A stretch of DNA of 64,000 nucleotides from Mortierella alpina (GCA_029449245.1 JANATF010000001.1:3472001-3536000); one strand, 5' to 3'. Numbered from the stretch's first letter, positions 11,800 through 24,152 are shown. The notes: a model not told the origin generated them from the letters alone. Numbers and translations: made by a program.

Positions 11800-13587
11800 G
11801 GTGTGCTTTGGACGTTGCCCTTCTGCTGCATGAGCCAAACACGACGATGCGGGGGAGAAGGAGTGTGCACAAATGGCGCCCAGACCGTTAATCGTCGTTT
11901 TTGAAGTTCCGACTTGCTAGAAGGGTGCGACGCTCGTTTGGTGAAGACGTTATCAATTATGGCACTAGGACAGGAGAGCAGAAATCCAATGACAAAACAG
12001 GGATGAGAGTTGCAGGTTGATCCAAAAGGCGAATCAGCGACGGTGGATTGTAAAGAAAACAGCTGAGGTGCATGCATTCATCGCTGTCCCTTGAGTCTTG
12101 AGGGCAGGTGTATGCCACGTCCATCGCCAAAGCCACACGGAGGCACGCGCCTTGGCCGGATTTACGAAAACCTCCGGTCTCTCGAAAGAAGCAGTTCAAA
12201 GACCCTTTTTCATTGCGGACGGGCATTGGCAGGGCTGCGAAGGGCTACGTATGCAAGAACGAACAAGGAATAACGCTCCAGTCAAGACAGGCAAGGCATT
12301 TTTCTGAGCTGGTGGAATAATCTGCAAAGTTGTGCAGCTGCATGGGTTATATTCAAGACACGGCGCGGTGGGGTCCTTCAATCGCACTGAGGCATAGCTT
12401 TTTTTAGCAAGCTCAGCCCGATCCTGAGCACGTAGGCAGCCCACGAGATGATAAGATGAGCCCCGAACCTGGCAATGTTATAAATCTATTTTCAGGTAAG
12501 CATTTCTCAGCATATTCCTAGGGCTATCTGTAGCAACTGTTGAAATTGCACGATGCTGTCGACTTGCCGACCAGGGGTGGAGCCTGCTATTGCCACTGCA
12601 AAGCTGACGACTTCATTCTGCGTCCTGACCAAAAAGCTGCGTCCGCGGAGGCATGAGACGGCGGCAGTGCCGGTTACACAGGTGTCGATGGCGCATCGCC
12701 GTATGCCGCTCATTTCATTTTCCATTCCAAGAGCAATAGCCTGAGAGGCAGGAAGGCGCTTCGTTAGTGGAGCAGGGGATACGAGCGCGAACTACGCCAT
12801 GCCCCAGGCTCAACTTCATATTACATTTTTTTTCAGGCTGCACACTGCAGCCAGCAGACCTGTCGATTTTTGTTTTTGGACCACACTCCGACCCCTCTCC
12901 AATGGGTCGCTCCTTCTTTCAGCGTGCGCTTCTCTGTGTCGGTGCATCTGAGCACTGTATGATCAAAGTGAATAGATTGTTATCGCTGCCTCGGTACCAA
13001 ATGTGCGAGAAGGGAACGGGTCCCAGGACCGTGTCTCTGTCTGCTGAGAATGGATGGAGGTCTGTTTCTCTCAGTCCTCAGACAGTTGGATCCAGGCTTG
13101 GAGTGCTCGGCGGTGTCGTGGCTGCAGGCAGTGCACCGCAGGGCATGGCCTCTGAAGTGCAAAGCAGCAGCTGCGGTGTGTTTGTTTGGTTCTGCTGTCC
13201 AAGAAACCAAAAGCGGGCTACTCCCAAAAAGATGTGGCAAAACGAAAGAGAGGTACACTGAGCCAGCGTGGAACGTGGAAACAGACTCTTCTTTCCCCCT
13301 GCCCTGCGGTTTGTTTGTCTGCCCTCTCCTTGCCACAGCACTTCTTCTCGTCCCTTCGCCTCTCTTCACTTTTGCGCCTTCCATTCCCTCCATTCCCCTC
13401 CGTCCCTCACACCATCGCCTAGTCGTCCTGGCCGACACCCTTGCCCATCCTCTTTCTTGCTCCCTTTCTCCTCTTTCTCTGACCCCTACCATTTAACGAC
13501 CTCCCACTCTCTCGCTACAGCCCCACACCAAGCCTGTTGATCAGGCCCATCCTCAATCTCTCAACCACCCTAACGATCCACATCTCA
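11800..13587. other. 1.8-kb divergent intergenic region (HMGR / RhoGEF)
   Basis: It should hold the promoters and leaders of both flanking genes; 13290-13580 is strongly CT-rich, like a leader of the RhoGEF gene. A minus-strand frame at 12507-12745 has a branch site and acceptor-like start but no recognisable product (see rejected items). Nothing else is supported. Confidence 0.5.
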
Positions 13588-16500
13588 ATGAATAACGACA
13601 TGTCTGCTCCATTGCCAATGGCCATGGCGCCTGCCAAGGTAAACAAAGGCCTCGCCTTGTCTCGGATGAACCAGCGCTGCCTTTACTTCTAGGCTTGCTC
13701 CACAGCACCCGTAGAGAAGGTGACAAAGAGATCATTCGCACTGATGCTAAAAAGCCGACCGCACGCCTGCCTCGTCAACCAAAAATAGCCATTCTCTTCA
13801 GGACCCAACACCTCTTTCCAGCAAAATCCAGGGTACAGCAATCAGCAGCAGCCTTTGCGGCCGCTTCCTCCACATGTACGTGCACGGCTACCTATAGGCT
13901 TTTGTTGGTCTTATCGTGAAAGCTCATCGAACGAACCATTGGCTCGGTGGTCTGTCCTCCCTGCTAACCAAAATTAAACTAAACGCCTGGCCTGTTGTCA
14001 CAACCCCCACCCCCCACCCACAGCTCCAACGGCCACCTGTCGATCAGCCTCTGCCCCCGATTCCCCGATCCACCAACCCGCTCGAGGACCTCGTCGAATC
14101 CGAGGGCGACTACATCAACGACCTCAAGACGCTTCTTCAGGTAACGCTGCCCAGCCAACTGCCTCGTGTTGGGCGCTGTAGAGAATCACCCTGACACCTG
14201 AAACAGCCACAGAATAGATGTGTCCCTTTTTTTTCTGTGCTAATTTTGACTCTCTCGTTCCCCATTGCCCTCTCGATGATTTCTTGGTGTTCTCTTTGAT
14301 CCTGGAACGACTCGTTTTCAACCAAACACAGCGCGTCTCGGCCGGATGGACACAGGATGACTTGCCGCCGAAGGAGGTCGACGAGATGCTAAAGAACATC
14401 GAATCCATCCACACTATCAGCAGGAAGCTGGCCAAGAAGCTGAGCGATGTCATGGCCAGCCAGGATGTGACTAAGCAGCTGGGCTCGGTCTTGATGTGGT
14501 TCGTCGATGTCATGGAAGTGCCTTATTCGAACTACTGCAGGAACCATGTCCCTCAGCTCGACAACTGGCCCGAAATCATCAACAATACAAGGTTGCAGGA
14601 CATCCTGACGGTAGGTTTTCGCTGCACATACCACGGTCACTATAGCGTTCACTATTTGTACCGAGGCATTCGCAGCTGTGCAACAAAACCAAGAAGGAAA
14701 TACTCGGATCAACTTACTTCCTACAGTGATCCTCTCTCCCCCGCTTTCCCTTTCCCTTTCCTTGTCTCTGCCCCATGCAATTTATGTGTGCCCATGCTCA
14801 ACATATTTTGGTGCTCGCTTCCTAATTTCATCGCTTTCCTCTCAACCCATTGATAATAATAGGTGTTGGCAGCAGAACAGTTCCAGCATGTCACACTGGA
14901 CTCATTCCTCATGAAACCCATCGACCGTCTGCACTACTACCGTCGGCTCTACATGGTAATGCTGCAACTAAGCAACCTTATTTGGACTTCATCCCTCGGG
15001 TTTGCCCAATCTATGGACGCACGGCGAGGCAACACACTTGTAATCTGATGAGCTAACCACCATGCATCAAACGATATTTTTCTATTTTAAAAACAAATTT
15101 TTATCGTTACAGCGCCTACTGGACTCGTCAGAACGTGGAAAGCCGGACTTTGAGGCTCTGGAGGCTGCTTTCATCAGGATCGACACCATCCTACGACTCG
15201 TCACTGTCGATGTGCCTGGAACATCTCGCCATCCTGCTTCACCTGCGCTGTCTGGCATATCTAGCCTCTCTGCCATCCGAAATGCATTGCCATCGCCTCC
15301 CATTGCAGAGAAACCCCTGTCCAACTTTTCACCTCAGCAACGGAATCCCATCTCACCAGCACTCCCGCCCTCGCCCATGTCACCTGGGGTGAGTCCGAGC
15401 CAGCGACCGCAGCCAAATGGCAGCGATCCCGCGCGCACAGCGGAAGCGATGATGGGACTGGAAAGAACCCTTGACACCAACAAGGTCCTGGATCTATTTA
15501 CGATGCAGCCTAAGGTATGACGATTCGAAGATATATCATCTTTAGACCATTGGTAACCCTTCCTTTTCAAAGGCTGAAGTACTAAAGTTTTACGTCATAG
15601 GCCTGTGCGCTATCGTTGGCGTTAATTGAGCGGGAGACCGTCATTCGAGGAAACTTTTGCTTCACCATTTCGACTGATGGTGGACAGGAGGATAGATTTG
15701 AAGATGGGCATGTGCTTTTGCTGTCAGACCTACTGCTTTTCTGCAGAACAAAAACACCAGAGGAGATCCATAACAATCCCGAGGGCGACATATCATCCTA
15801 CTGGCTCCTGTTTCCTCCCTTGGCGGTCCGACACGTATATGCCAAGGACGGCACTCTGGAAGATCAAGGTAAAGCAGCCCTCGATATGTTTATTGAGAAT
15901 ATGGTCAACTTTGCCAGTTGACATCATGCCATGAAAACATGCCTAACACCTCTTTACGTCGCCTTTCAGTGCCAATCGTGGAAATGACCATCGTCAACCG
16001 AGCTGTAGCGCGGATATGGATCCTTGAAAACACACTAAAACAGGCGTGGATCAATGAGATCAATAGCTCCCAGCAGCGCGATGCAGCCAAGGCATTTCAG
16101 CAGCAGCAGGGCCAGCTCTTGAACAGGAACATCACACAAAACAGACCTATGCGCCCTATGGGTCCAGGATCGCCCATGTCACCTACCTTTCAGGGCGGTC
16201 CTCCATCTCCTCAGCACTTCAACGGCGGACCTCTCTCACCACAGTTTCAGAGTCACCCTGGGTCGCCCATGAGTCCAAGACCCCACCCGTCTATGCAGGC
16301 CATGGGAGGAAGGCCCCCGATGGGTGGACCCATGGGCTCGCCCATGCTCTCGCCCATGCACTCGCCAGGATTCAGACCACAAATGTCACCCAACGGAGGA
16401 ATGAACGGAGGGATGATGAGTCCAAGACCTCAAATGATGCATCACCAGTCGAGTGGATCGTTAAATGGTCGTCCACCAAGACCGCTTGGCCGAGGTATGA

Positions 16501-17369
16501 GCATGAGACGTGCCAACACCATGAATCGTGCCAATACTATGAACGGTAAACCTAGAGGTCGCATTGTGCAGCAGGGAGATGTTGCGGCAGCCAAGGAGGT
16601 TCTCTTCCAGACCAAACCCTGTGATGTATACCAGTGGCGAGACGATTCCTGGGAACCCTTAGTCGAGGAAGACGACTGCTTTGTGGAGCTTCGTCTGACG
16701 GTAGCCAACAGGTTGGCAATGGCGGTGACGACGGCTGAATACGGCCATCTGGTTCTGAACGCATGGATTGTGGCATCGACAACATTCCGCCGGGCCTGTG
16801 AGACGGATATCACAGTCTCGATGGACATGGGCGCGAGTGTGCAGTGGTTTCTGGTGGCATTGAACTCTGAGCGGGAGGCTGAGGAGTTCTGCGGGGCGCT
16901 CCAGCGGACAAAGGACAGGGCAATGTACGATCCAACACTGCAACAGTCGAGCTCACCTGTACTGTCGCGAGGCGATTCCTTGGCCTCGACAGTAACGCAG
17001 AAATCTGTCCAAAAGAAACCAGTGAAGCAGACTCTCAGCTCCATGTACCCACCATCCGAGTGCAAGTTGTTCCTGCAGGCGGGAGACCATGGACAGTGGG
17101 TGAGCTTGGGCACAGCGCGCGTGGAGATCAAGATGGAAAAGCCGTCGGGACATGTGCGACTCTTTGTTGCGCTGTCGTCCGGAAAGAAGCGAGTCCTTGA
17201 CAGCGTGATCGTACAGTGCGATTGTCTTGAACTGGTAACGGCTAAGAAGCTAGCCATCACGCTGCAGAACCCACAGGAGAAGATGAGCATCATCTACATG
17301 CTGCAGTTCAAGGACGAGACCATGGCAACGAAAATCTTTGATGGCCTCAGTCTAAATGAAAACGAATAG
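13588..17369 (+). CDS. Rho guanine-nucleotide exchange factor (DH-PH, with extra PH-like domains)
   Basis: Eight-exon model: 13588-13638, 13822-13875, 14024-14140, 14332-14610, 14863-14955, 15113-15514, 15601-15868, 15970-17369; 887 residues. The DH domain starts at about residue 55 (DLVESEGDYINDLKTLLQ) and runs to about 220, with VTLDSFLMKPIDRLHYYRRL near its end, the conserved last DH helix pattern. A PH domain follows (about 335-455; FCFTISTD...VLLLSDLLLFCR). Then a Pro/Met/Gly-rich linker with repeated GSPMSP-type units (about 465-600), and two more PH/RanBD-like segments (about 625-740 and 770-887). DH-PH proteins load GTP on Rho/Cdc42 GTPases at the cortex to direct polarity and wall synthesis. 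A 27-nt in-frame micro-exon at 13693-13719 may also be used. The first two exons are the least certain. Confidence 0.83.
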
Positions 17370-19578
17370 TGTGGAGAATACCAGGAAGTCGGGGGGAGAA
17401 GAGGCTAAACGCTGGCGTTTCTCCTTGCCTCGTTTATATAGTTCTGTGCTTTTCACTCTTTGATCTTCATTATTATCGATGTGCAAGACGACACATCGAA
17501 GCACACACTTTACAATGCATCTAAAATATACAACTCATCGGCATTCACTACAGGTTTCCTATAGTAGTCTAGCACGTTGACAATGGCTCTTTGCTCAGCT
17601 TATCTAACAAATTGCTTTACAGTGTCCGGCGCCTCGGTCATCATGCCATCCAAGCTGGAGACGATTGGCGGCAAAACATGAGTATTGAGCCGAGCTGAGA
17701 CTGACACCCTTTGTCATCAAGCAGCAAAGAATGCCCGCCAGACTAGCGCCGTTTAGGCTTGGTATAGAGTTTTCTCTTCTACAGCATGCAAGCTTGGGTT
17801 AGGGTAGCTCTCAGAGGCTCTCTTTTTTCCAGCAATGGGTTGAATGGAAAAGCTCACTTAACAGTAGTGGATGCTCAACACTAAGTAAATTTAGCAGCGA
17901 GAAAAGCGACGACGACCGACTGGAGGAATGGTGCTCGACGAAGATCCGTCTTGCAGAGTAAAGAAACGATCATTTGAAACTCCTCTCCTTGAATAAGGGG
18001 AGGGACAAGGTGAGAGAGAGAGAAAAAGAGAGAAAGAGGGAGAGAAGTGGGAGCGAGAGAGAGCGAGAGAGAGCGAAGCCGAGGAGGTCCGACGGGCGAA
18101 TCACGACTGGTCGGTTGCCTTCTTTCATTACTCCTTAAATCCCGGGAGGAAATGCGGATCCACATTCCAGGAGGTGAGAACCGAAAGAAGGATGTGAGAT
18201 GGATAGAAATAGAGAAGCCCGAGATCCTCTCTCTCACTCTTCTCTCTCTCTCTCCTTGCTTCATATTTTATCCGGCGCCTCCCGATGCCGAGAGAGATCT
18301 CACATATGAAGCAGAGTAACATCATTGCGCATTCCTAAGCGCGTCTATTCGAAAGAGCGCGTCCATCAAGTCATTTACTGAGCAAGTGTCTCTGCTGACA
18401 GTAAAATGTGCAATGCGTGGTTTGCGTTGTGGGTGACTAGTTGCCTTGCGGACAGTAACCGATTGCTGGGAAGAACCCTCCATGGCAGGTGTGTCCTATT
18501 GCTGAACACATACACGTTGCGCGACGGTGGGACGAGAAAGTGAGCTGCAGGTAAAATTGGTTTGATATTTCGTGCGACCTTCCTGTTATGTCCGTCCCTG
18601 GCCTCGCGCTCAAACGAGCCGACTCTGCTTGACCCCTCGTCTCTCTTTCTGTCCCCCTGATTGAGAGAAAAAAAAAAAAAAAAAAAAAAAAACAGAGACG
18701 CGCGCGCGACCTCTCGACTGTAACAAACCACAGGAGCGACAAAAGATTCGCCGCATAGATGACCTCGTTACTGGCGCGCATGAGTATCTTGGAGATGACG
18801 AGAAGGTGGATTGACTAGGCCATCAAAGACGAGTGTGGTGTTGACCAGGAAGGTTTCCCGCTATTCTTACCCTACGTCTTTGTTTTTTTCATTTTTCTTT
18901 GATCGATATTTCGGCGAGATGGGCCAGCTGCGTAGAGTGAAAACTGAGTTCAGTGGACGCTGAGGTGTATGAGAGCACTCAAACAAACAGAATATATTGC
19001 TGAGCGATAGTGAGAAGAAAAATAAAGAAAAAGAGAGCCAGCCCGGCTCTCATTAATCAGGCACGGCACAGAGACAGCGATGCGGTGTTGTGCGGTAGGG
19101 GTGGGGCTGTCTGGTTGCTTTTTGCGTTGAGCTGGCCAGCATCGACTGATACATATACACCTGCACACCCGGCAAACCGCTTCTTCGCACCCTCACTCTC
19201 CTCTTTCCCTCTCGCCCTCATCGCTGCTCGTCCACCCCATCACCGTCATTCCCCCTCCTCATCTCACGACCCATTCCAGCCTTCTTCTGTCGTGAACAAA
19301 GAACGTGTCTATTTTTGTAGTTTGACCACCGCCCACACTCCACCCACTCACCCTGTGCGCATAAACCTCCTTCGCCCGCCCCAACCCCCTGACAGTGTAT
19401 CGTCTTTTCTTCTCCTACCTGGTAGCAAGCCCTTTCTTTCTCTCCTGACTTGTCCTTCTGTTCTCTTTCCTCTCGCTTCCTCTCGTTTCCTCTCGCTTCC
19501 TCTCCTTCTTTCCTCTGCCTCATCGCATCTCTTTCTCTCTCGTCCTTCATCACACTGACATCAACAAGAACAAAAAAA
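17370..19578. other. 2.2-kb intergenic region with GA/CT tracts
   Basis: No gene is supported. It holds a GA-rich tract (about 18011-18078), a CT-rich tract (about 18222-18262), an A25-type run (about 18667-18691) and, from about 19180, a CT-rich leader before the GPI-protein start. Open frames here are artefacts of these simple tracts. Confidence 0.6.
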
Positions 19579-20511
19579 ATGCGTTTCTCCGTCACTGCCT
19601 CCGTCGCAACCCTGCTCACGCTGGCCGTCGTCAGCAAGGCCCAGGACACCAACTGCTCTGCGGTTCTGAACGACTACTCGCCCGCGGCCACTGGCCAGTA
19701 CCAGAAGTGCTATACCGAGCGTGTCTACAACCAAGCCCTGGTCGCCAGCAACCCACCCAACTACAAGGACATCATCAACTCGGTCTGCAGCAAGTCGGCC
19801 TGCTCACACTCGACCTTGTCCTCAGCCGGAACAAAGTACATGGCTGCCTGCAGCGCCTCCATCGACTCTGAGGCCACTGCCTCGGGCGGAAACATCCTCC
19901 AGCTGGGCAAGAACGCACTCGAGGTCTTCTTCGCAGAGCCCATCCGCGCCAGCTACTGCGCTCTTGACCCCAGCGCCGTTCCCCTGCCCCCACCCCAGGT
20001 CACCCCTCCCACCTACTGCCTTGCTGCCGATGTTGCCAACCCTTCAACCCGCTTTGTCGCCAACTTGGCCATCTACTTGACCGAGGGCTCGATCCGCTCC
20101 ACGCAGGCGCCCTTCTTCATCGCCAACAACTTGGACTCCAAGGACGTTTGCTCAGAGTGTTCACAGATTGCTGTCACCGCGACGATCGATTACTTGTCCA
20201 AGAACCTGATGCCCAGGATCGCTCAGTTCTACACCCCCGAGTTTGTCCAGTACTGGACCAAGCTGGTGCCCGAGTACAACAAGCTGTGCAAGACCACGTA
20301 CACCCAGACCTGGCCTCAGGGTACCTTGAACACCACCGTCCCTAACGTCCCCCAGGGCTCGCCTTCTGCACCCGTCGTCCCTGGCCCCACCGCCTCTGGC
20401 AGTGCCGGTGGCTCCACACCCTCCAAGACGCCCTCGTCGGCTGCTGGCTCCATTAAGCCGGTTGCTGGCGCTGCTGCCGCCTTGATGATGGTTGTTTCTC
20501 TCTTGATCTAA
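19579..20511 (+). CDS. Secreted cysteine-rich GPI-anchored protein, unknown function
   Basis: Single exon, 310 residues. The start at 19579 (AAAAAAATGCG context) gives a clear signal peptide (MRFSVTASVATLLTLAVVSKAQ). The mature part has about a dozen Cys, including CSKSACSH and CSECS pairs, and ends in a Ser/Thr/Pro/Gly-rich stalk (about 265-290) followed by a hydrophobic tail (VAGAAAALMMVVSLLI), the standard GPI signal. So it should sit on the plasma membrane or in the wall. C and G at third codon positions dominate, as in highly expressed genes. I do not recognise a named family. The frame is open upstream to 19450 but lacks signal-peptide logic there. Confidence 0.85.
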   Translation: MRFSVTASVATLLTLAVVSKAQDTNCSAVLNDYSPAATGQYQKCYTERVYNQALVASNPPNYKDIINSVCSKSACSHSTLSSAGTKYMAACSASIDSEATASGGNILQLGKNALEVFFAEPIRASYCALDPSAVPLPPPQVTPPTYCLAADVANPSTRFVANLAIYLTEGSIRSTQAPFFIANNLDSKDVCSECSQIAVTATIDYLSKNLMPRIAQFYTPEFVQYWTKLVPEYNKLCKTTYTQTWPQGTLNTTVPNVPQGSPSAPVVPGPTASGSAGGSTPSKTPSSAAGSIKPVAGAAAALMMVVSLLI

Positions 20512-21842
20512 AGAAAAAAAGCAATCCAGGTCAAGCAGCCATACAAGAAAACCTTTTATTTTCAAAAAAACCTTTCGGATCTGTCACCTCCTCCATTACG
20601 ATGGTCCGTTTTTCCCATAGCGTTCCTCCTCCCTCTCATTTTAGAAGATAATAAAAAAAAACCTCGTTAATAATACAATTGCGCTTGTCTTCCAGGCAGG
20701 TATCTCTGTGGTATCTTACACAGCTTTTCATACCGGGCCATGCTCTTTCTGAAACGCGATTTGAATCATTCATGGTCCGTATCGCATGCAGAGGTGAATG
20801 GAATGGATCAGAGCTTTCAGCTTTGAATCTTCTTGCTTTGTTTTCAAATTTGCGTGGGACATTTTTCTTTTTTTTCTTTGTATCGTTTGTTCTGTCCACC
20901 ATCCATTCCCATGGTAAAGACAGACACGTGTACTTCGTGCACAGCTTCTCCTCCTATAGATAATGGATCCAGGTACCGGGCACAATACATCAAGGGACAT
21001 TTCTTGGGAAGGAGATGATCCCATTGGATCCTAATGTAGACTGGGTAAGACCAAACCCATTATGACGCGTCTGGGTACCGAGAGCACAATTTTTCATAAT
21101 GCAAAAAAAAAAAGTTGAGCAAACGACATTTCGCCCAAGCCAGGGCTAAGGGCGGGAAAGGGGTGGAAAGAAAACAAGCATTTTTGACGTTATGAGCCCC
21201 CTTTCATGAGTTGTCATAGTTCGCTAGCGTGTCCTAGCGGTTGAGGGATACGGGAAGAAGGGGGGAGGAGGAGGGAAGGGGGGAGGTCCGCCCCCCGCCC
21301 CCCGCACCTGGGTAGAACCAATCCATTGGATCTGACAAGATCGTCCTAACATGCCTTTCCTGAATATGTTTGTTGTTGATTTTCCGCTCGCTCCTCTCAA
21401 GGAATGGATTGTCGTAGCCGACTTTCGACGCCTAACAGAGAATGGATGTTGTGAGTTGTAGCGGTATAGGAATAATGATTGCGAATTGCTTTTTAACCAC
21501 TTTTAAAAGAAGCGGCAATGTCAGAAAGAACGCCAGGGGTGGAGAAATATGGCATATAATTGGATGGTTAGGAAGATTGTTGGTCAAGCCAGGAATGAGG
21601 GACAAGGCCGGCAATGGAGGGGGAGGGCACACCCATCGACGGCAAGTCAGAAAACGAAGTGTGCAAATAAGAGCACACATCATAAATTACGCCCATGACC
21701 ATGCCCACGCCTACGCCCATGCCATGGCCAAGGCCAAGGTCATGGGCGCAGTCGTTCTGTGTCAGAATTTGCGCCCCATCTTTCTGGTCGAGAACAAATT
21801 CCGTTTATCTAGCATACGCATATCATACAAAACTCTGCACAC
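20512..21842. other. Convergent intergenic region with a G-run/C-run block
   Basis: About 1.3 kb between two converging genes. At 21252-21286 there are several runs of three to six G separated by one to six bases, directly followed by a C-run block to about 21307. At 21691-21747 a 10-bp inverted repeat (GCCCATGACC / GGTCATGGGC) encloses a 37-nt loop made of similar CCCATG and CATGGC words. No gene is supported; a 189-codon plus-strand frame at 21442-22011 overlaps the last exon of the glycosyltransferase antisense and has no family character. Confidence 0.55.
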
Positions 21843-23849
21843 TCAAGAGTCCTTGGCTATCTTCTTGTTTCCTGTCGCAGCAATCGTCCTTTTCTCCACT
21901 CCAACACCCAGAGCACTCTGTCCAGACTTGATTTTGTTCAACGCTTCCAAGACCTGCACAGCTGGGCAACTTGCTGGAGCGAAATGGATCACAAAGTCGC
22001 CTTCCTCGTAGTATCTTGGGAACGTATTCATAATGTGATCATCTCGGTCAAAGAGGTGAACCTATTTTTTTTTTTTTTTTTCAAAAGTCATGATCCAAGA
22101 CAACGTTAATGCAACAGTCCTTTGAGCGTTCGTGTTGGCAGCCCCAAGAGCAGGTGATAGATTGCTTACCCCAGACGACCAGGCGGGATCCTGCATCACG
22201 TCCCAAATAGCGCCCTGCTCAAAACTTGGGTGCTTGTTATACCAATCCTTGCGCCTCTGGACCTCGCTCCAGAATCCCCTGCTCCAGTCTGTATTTTTGA
22301 TAAGCATGACTCCAGCATTTACCATCTTGTCCTTTTGAGGCCGTGACACAATCAAGCTGATTTCGCGTCCGTCCACCTCGTTCATCTCCTCTGCAAGCTT
22401 GATGATCTCTCTTGCGTCCTTGTCAGCGTTGGCAACGACTGCATCCATGTCCATCCACAGCAGCCACTTATAATGCGGCAATGTCTTTTGAATCGCTCCG
22501 ATCTTGCCCCAGACCAACCGACGGTGGCGGAACTCTTCCTGTGCAAACTCGGTGGAGCGAGCGACATAATCGTAGCCGTGCTTATCTGCATAAACACGCT
22601 TGTTCTCGGCGGCAAGGAGAGCTGCTTCAGCCATGCACATGTCGGCATAGATGTAGGAGGATGTCAAGATGGCGAGGCTATTCTTTCGATTCTGGTCGAC
22701 GGCACAGGCTGCTGTGGGTTGGATTGCCATCTTTGTAGCTAGGGGCAACCAGTCCTCTTGTTGGTAAACTTGTCCTACCACGGTTGCTGTTGCCGGGATT
22801 TGGTCAATTGAGCTCTCCCATAGATGGCCAGTGTTTTTGACGACTTTGTGCGCAGGTGCAGGGTTGGTATAGAAAAGGATGGCAGCGGAGAGCAAGTCGA
22901 TCAGTTTGTGGTTCTCCTGGATGACGGTGCGGTTCTTAAGAATCCTCTCCAGCACGAGGAATGAGACCGCGGCAGCAAAGGCATCCGTGGTAGCTTCGCC
23001 CCAAGTCGCGACAAATCCGTCCGGGTTGGTGTACTCCTTTGCACTCTGCTCCACCTTGGGGAGATTCACGACAGTGGTCGAGTCAAAGATCACGATCTTG
23101 TCGACCTGCACCTTCTCCTGTGGGATGAACGTGTTCACCTAAGGGACAACGAATGACATGACCATTACTAGCGTGTTCACGTGCGCCCTTTGTTGTTTTT
23201 TTCCCAGCCTTCTCCTTTCCCACAATGCATGTATTCTACTTACTGCCCAAGCCAACGCATCACCCCAGATTTCATGTCGTTTAGTCACTGTGGTGTTGGT
23301 GAACGTCCAGTCGTTGAATTCCATAAACTCGGCGTGGAGGTCTCGGACTTGGGCTTGCATGAACTGTGCAGTGTGGATGCCAGACCGCAGCCAGGTGGAG
23401 TGGCCATGGATATAGAACTTGTAGATGATCCTGCCGTCGTATTTTTTACAGGGCTCGAGATTGTCCTTGATGCCAAAGACGGTGTCGCGCACCCATCGGC
23501 GGCTCTGAAACTGACTCCAGCTCGAAGGGATCACCACCAGAGTGTCATACTGGTTCGAGGTATTTGGTGGCAACACCGACGGTGGCGGTGAGGACGAGGA
23601 GGGCTGCTGCGGTGGTTTTTCGATAACAGGAGGCTTGGCCTTGACGATGTCATTGGGCGCTACAGGTGGCGGTCGCCATTGCGGGTCTCTGTCGCTGCCG
23701 TAGGGTAGTTTGTAGGGCTCACGCTGCTTTGGAGAAGGGTCCTGATTCTGTCCGCTGTAGTGGGATGGGTCTCTGCTTGTGCGATGGGAGAGGAACACGA
23801 ACATGAAGAAGACCGTGGCCGCGAGCATGTATGTTTTCCTGGCCGGCAT
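21843..23849 (-). CDS. Type II membrane protein with GT31-like and GT34 glycosyltransferase domains
   Basis: Three exons (23849-23244, 23138-22170, 22061-21843) give 597 residues. One transmembrane anchor near the N-terminus (YMLAATVFFMFVFL, about 8-21) predicts a Golgi type II protein. After a Pro-rich stem, residues about 100-330 look like a GT31 (galactosyl_T) domain: LVVIPSSWSQFQSRRWVRDTVFG, FMEFNDWTFTNTTVTKRHEIWGD, and IVIFDSTTVVNLPK where family members carry an acidic DxD-type motif. Residues about 350-597 match GT34 (GMA12/MNN10 type): VYADKHGYD, YKWLLWMDMDAVVAN with D432-M-D434 as the metal/nucleotide-sugar site, FWSEVQRRKDW, FEQGAIWDVM and EEGDFVIHFA. The second intron ends with A17-TAG, an unusual acceptor. 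Sugar specificity cannot be told. Confidence 0.8.
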
Positions 23850-24152
23850 TGTGTGTGTGTGGTTGCTGTCCAAGCTGAGAGAGGATGAATGGCGCTGTGG
23901 AGATGGGACAAAGAGGAGGGGCGACGAGGCTTTGGACGTTTGGGTGAACAATAAAAACAGCAAAAGGCAAATTCTATTTCGGGCGGCGCGCTCCGCGTCT
24001 TTTGGGCTGGGCGGTGTCTGGTGAGAGACATGACGCCTCTGCAGTCTTACACGGCCAGTGAAAATGCCGACAAGACGACATCAAGTACACGTACTCTACA
24101 TGAACAGCATCGCAAGCAATGGTCTGAATAGCCCGCTCTTCTAAAACTATAT
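23850..24152. other. Short region between two minus-strand genes
   Basis: It holds the promoter of the glycosyltransferase gene and the 3' end of the MFS gene. I see no specific signal. Confidence 0.5.

Noticed and set aside
12507-12745. Minus-strand frame with a CTAAC branch site and TCAG acceptor, reading ALGMENEMSGIRRCAIDT...
   Set aside because: The start looks like a real exon, but I found no upstream exon, no donor downstream and no family resemblance. Kept as an unproven trace.
21442-22011. 189-codon plus-strand frame
   Set aside because: It runs antisense through the last exon of the GT34 gene and its middle is made of low-complexity HAHAYAHA-like words from a DNA repeat.
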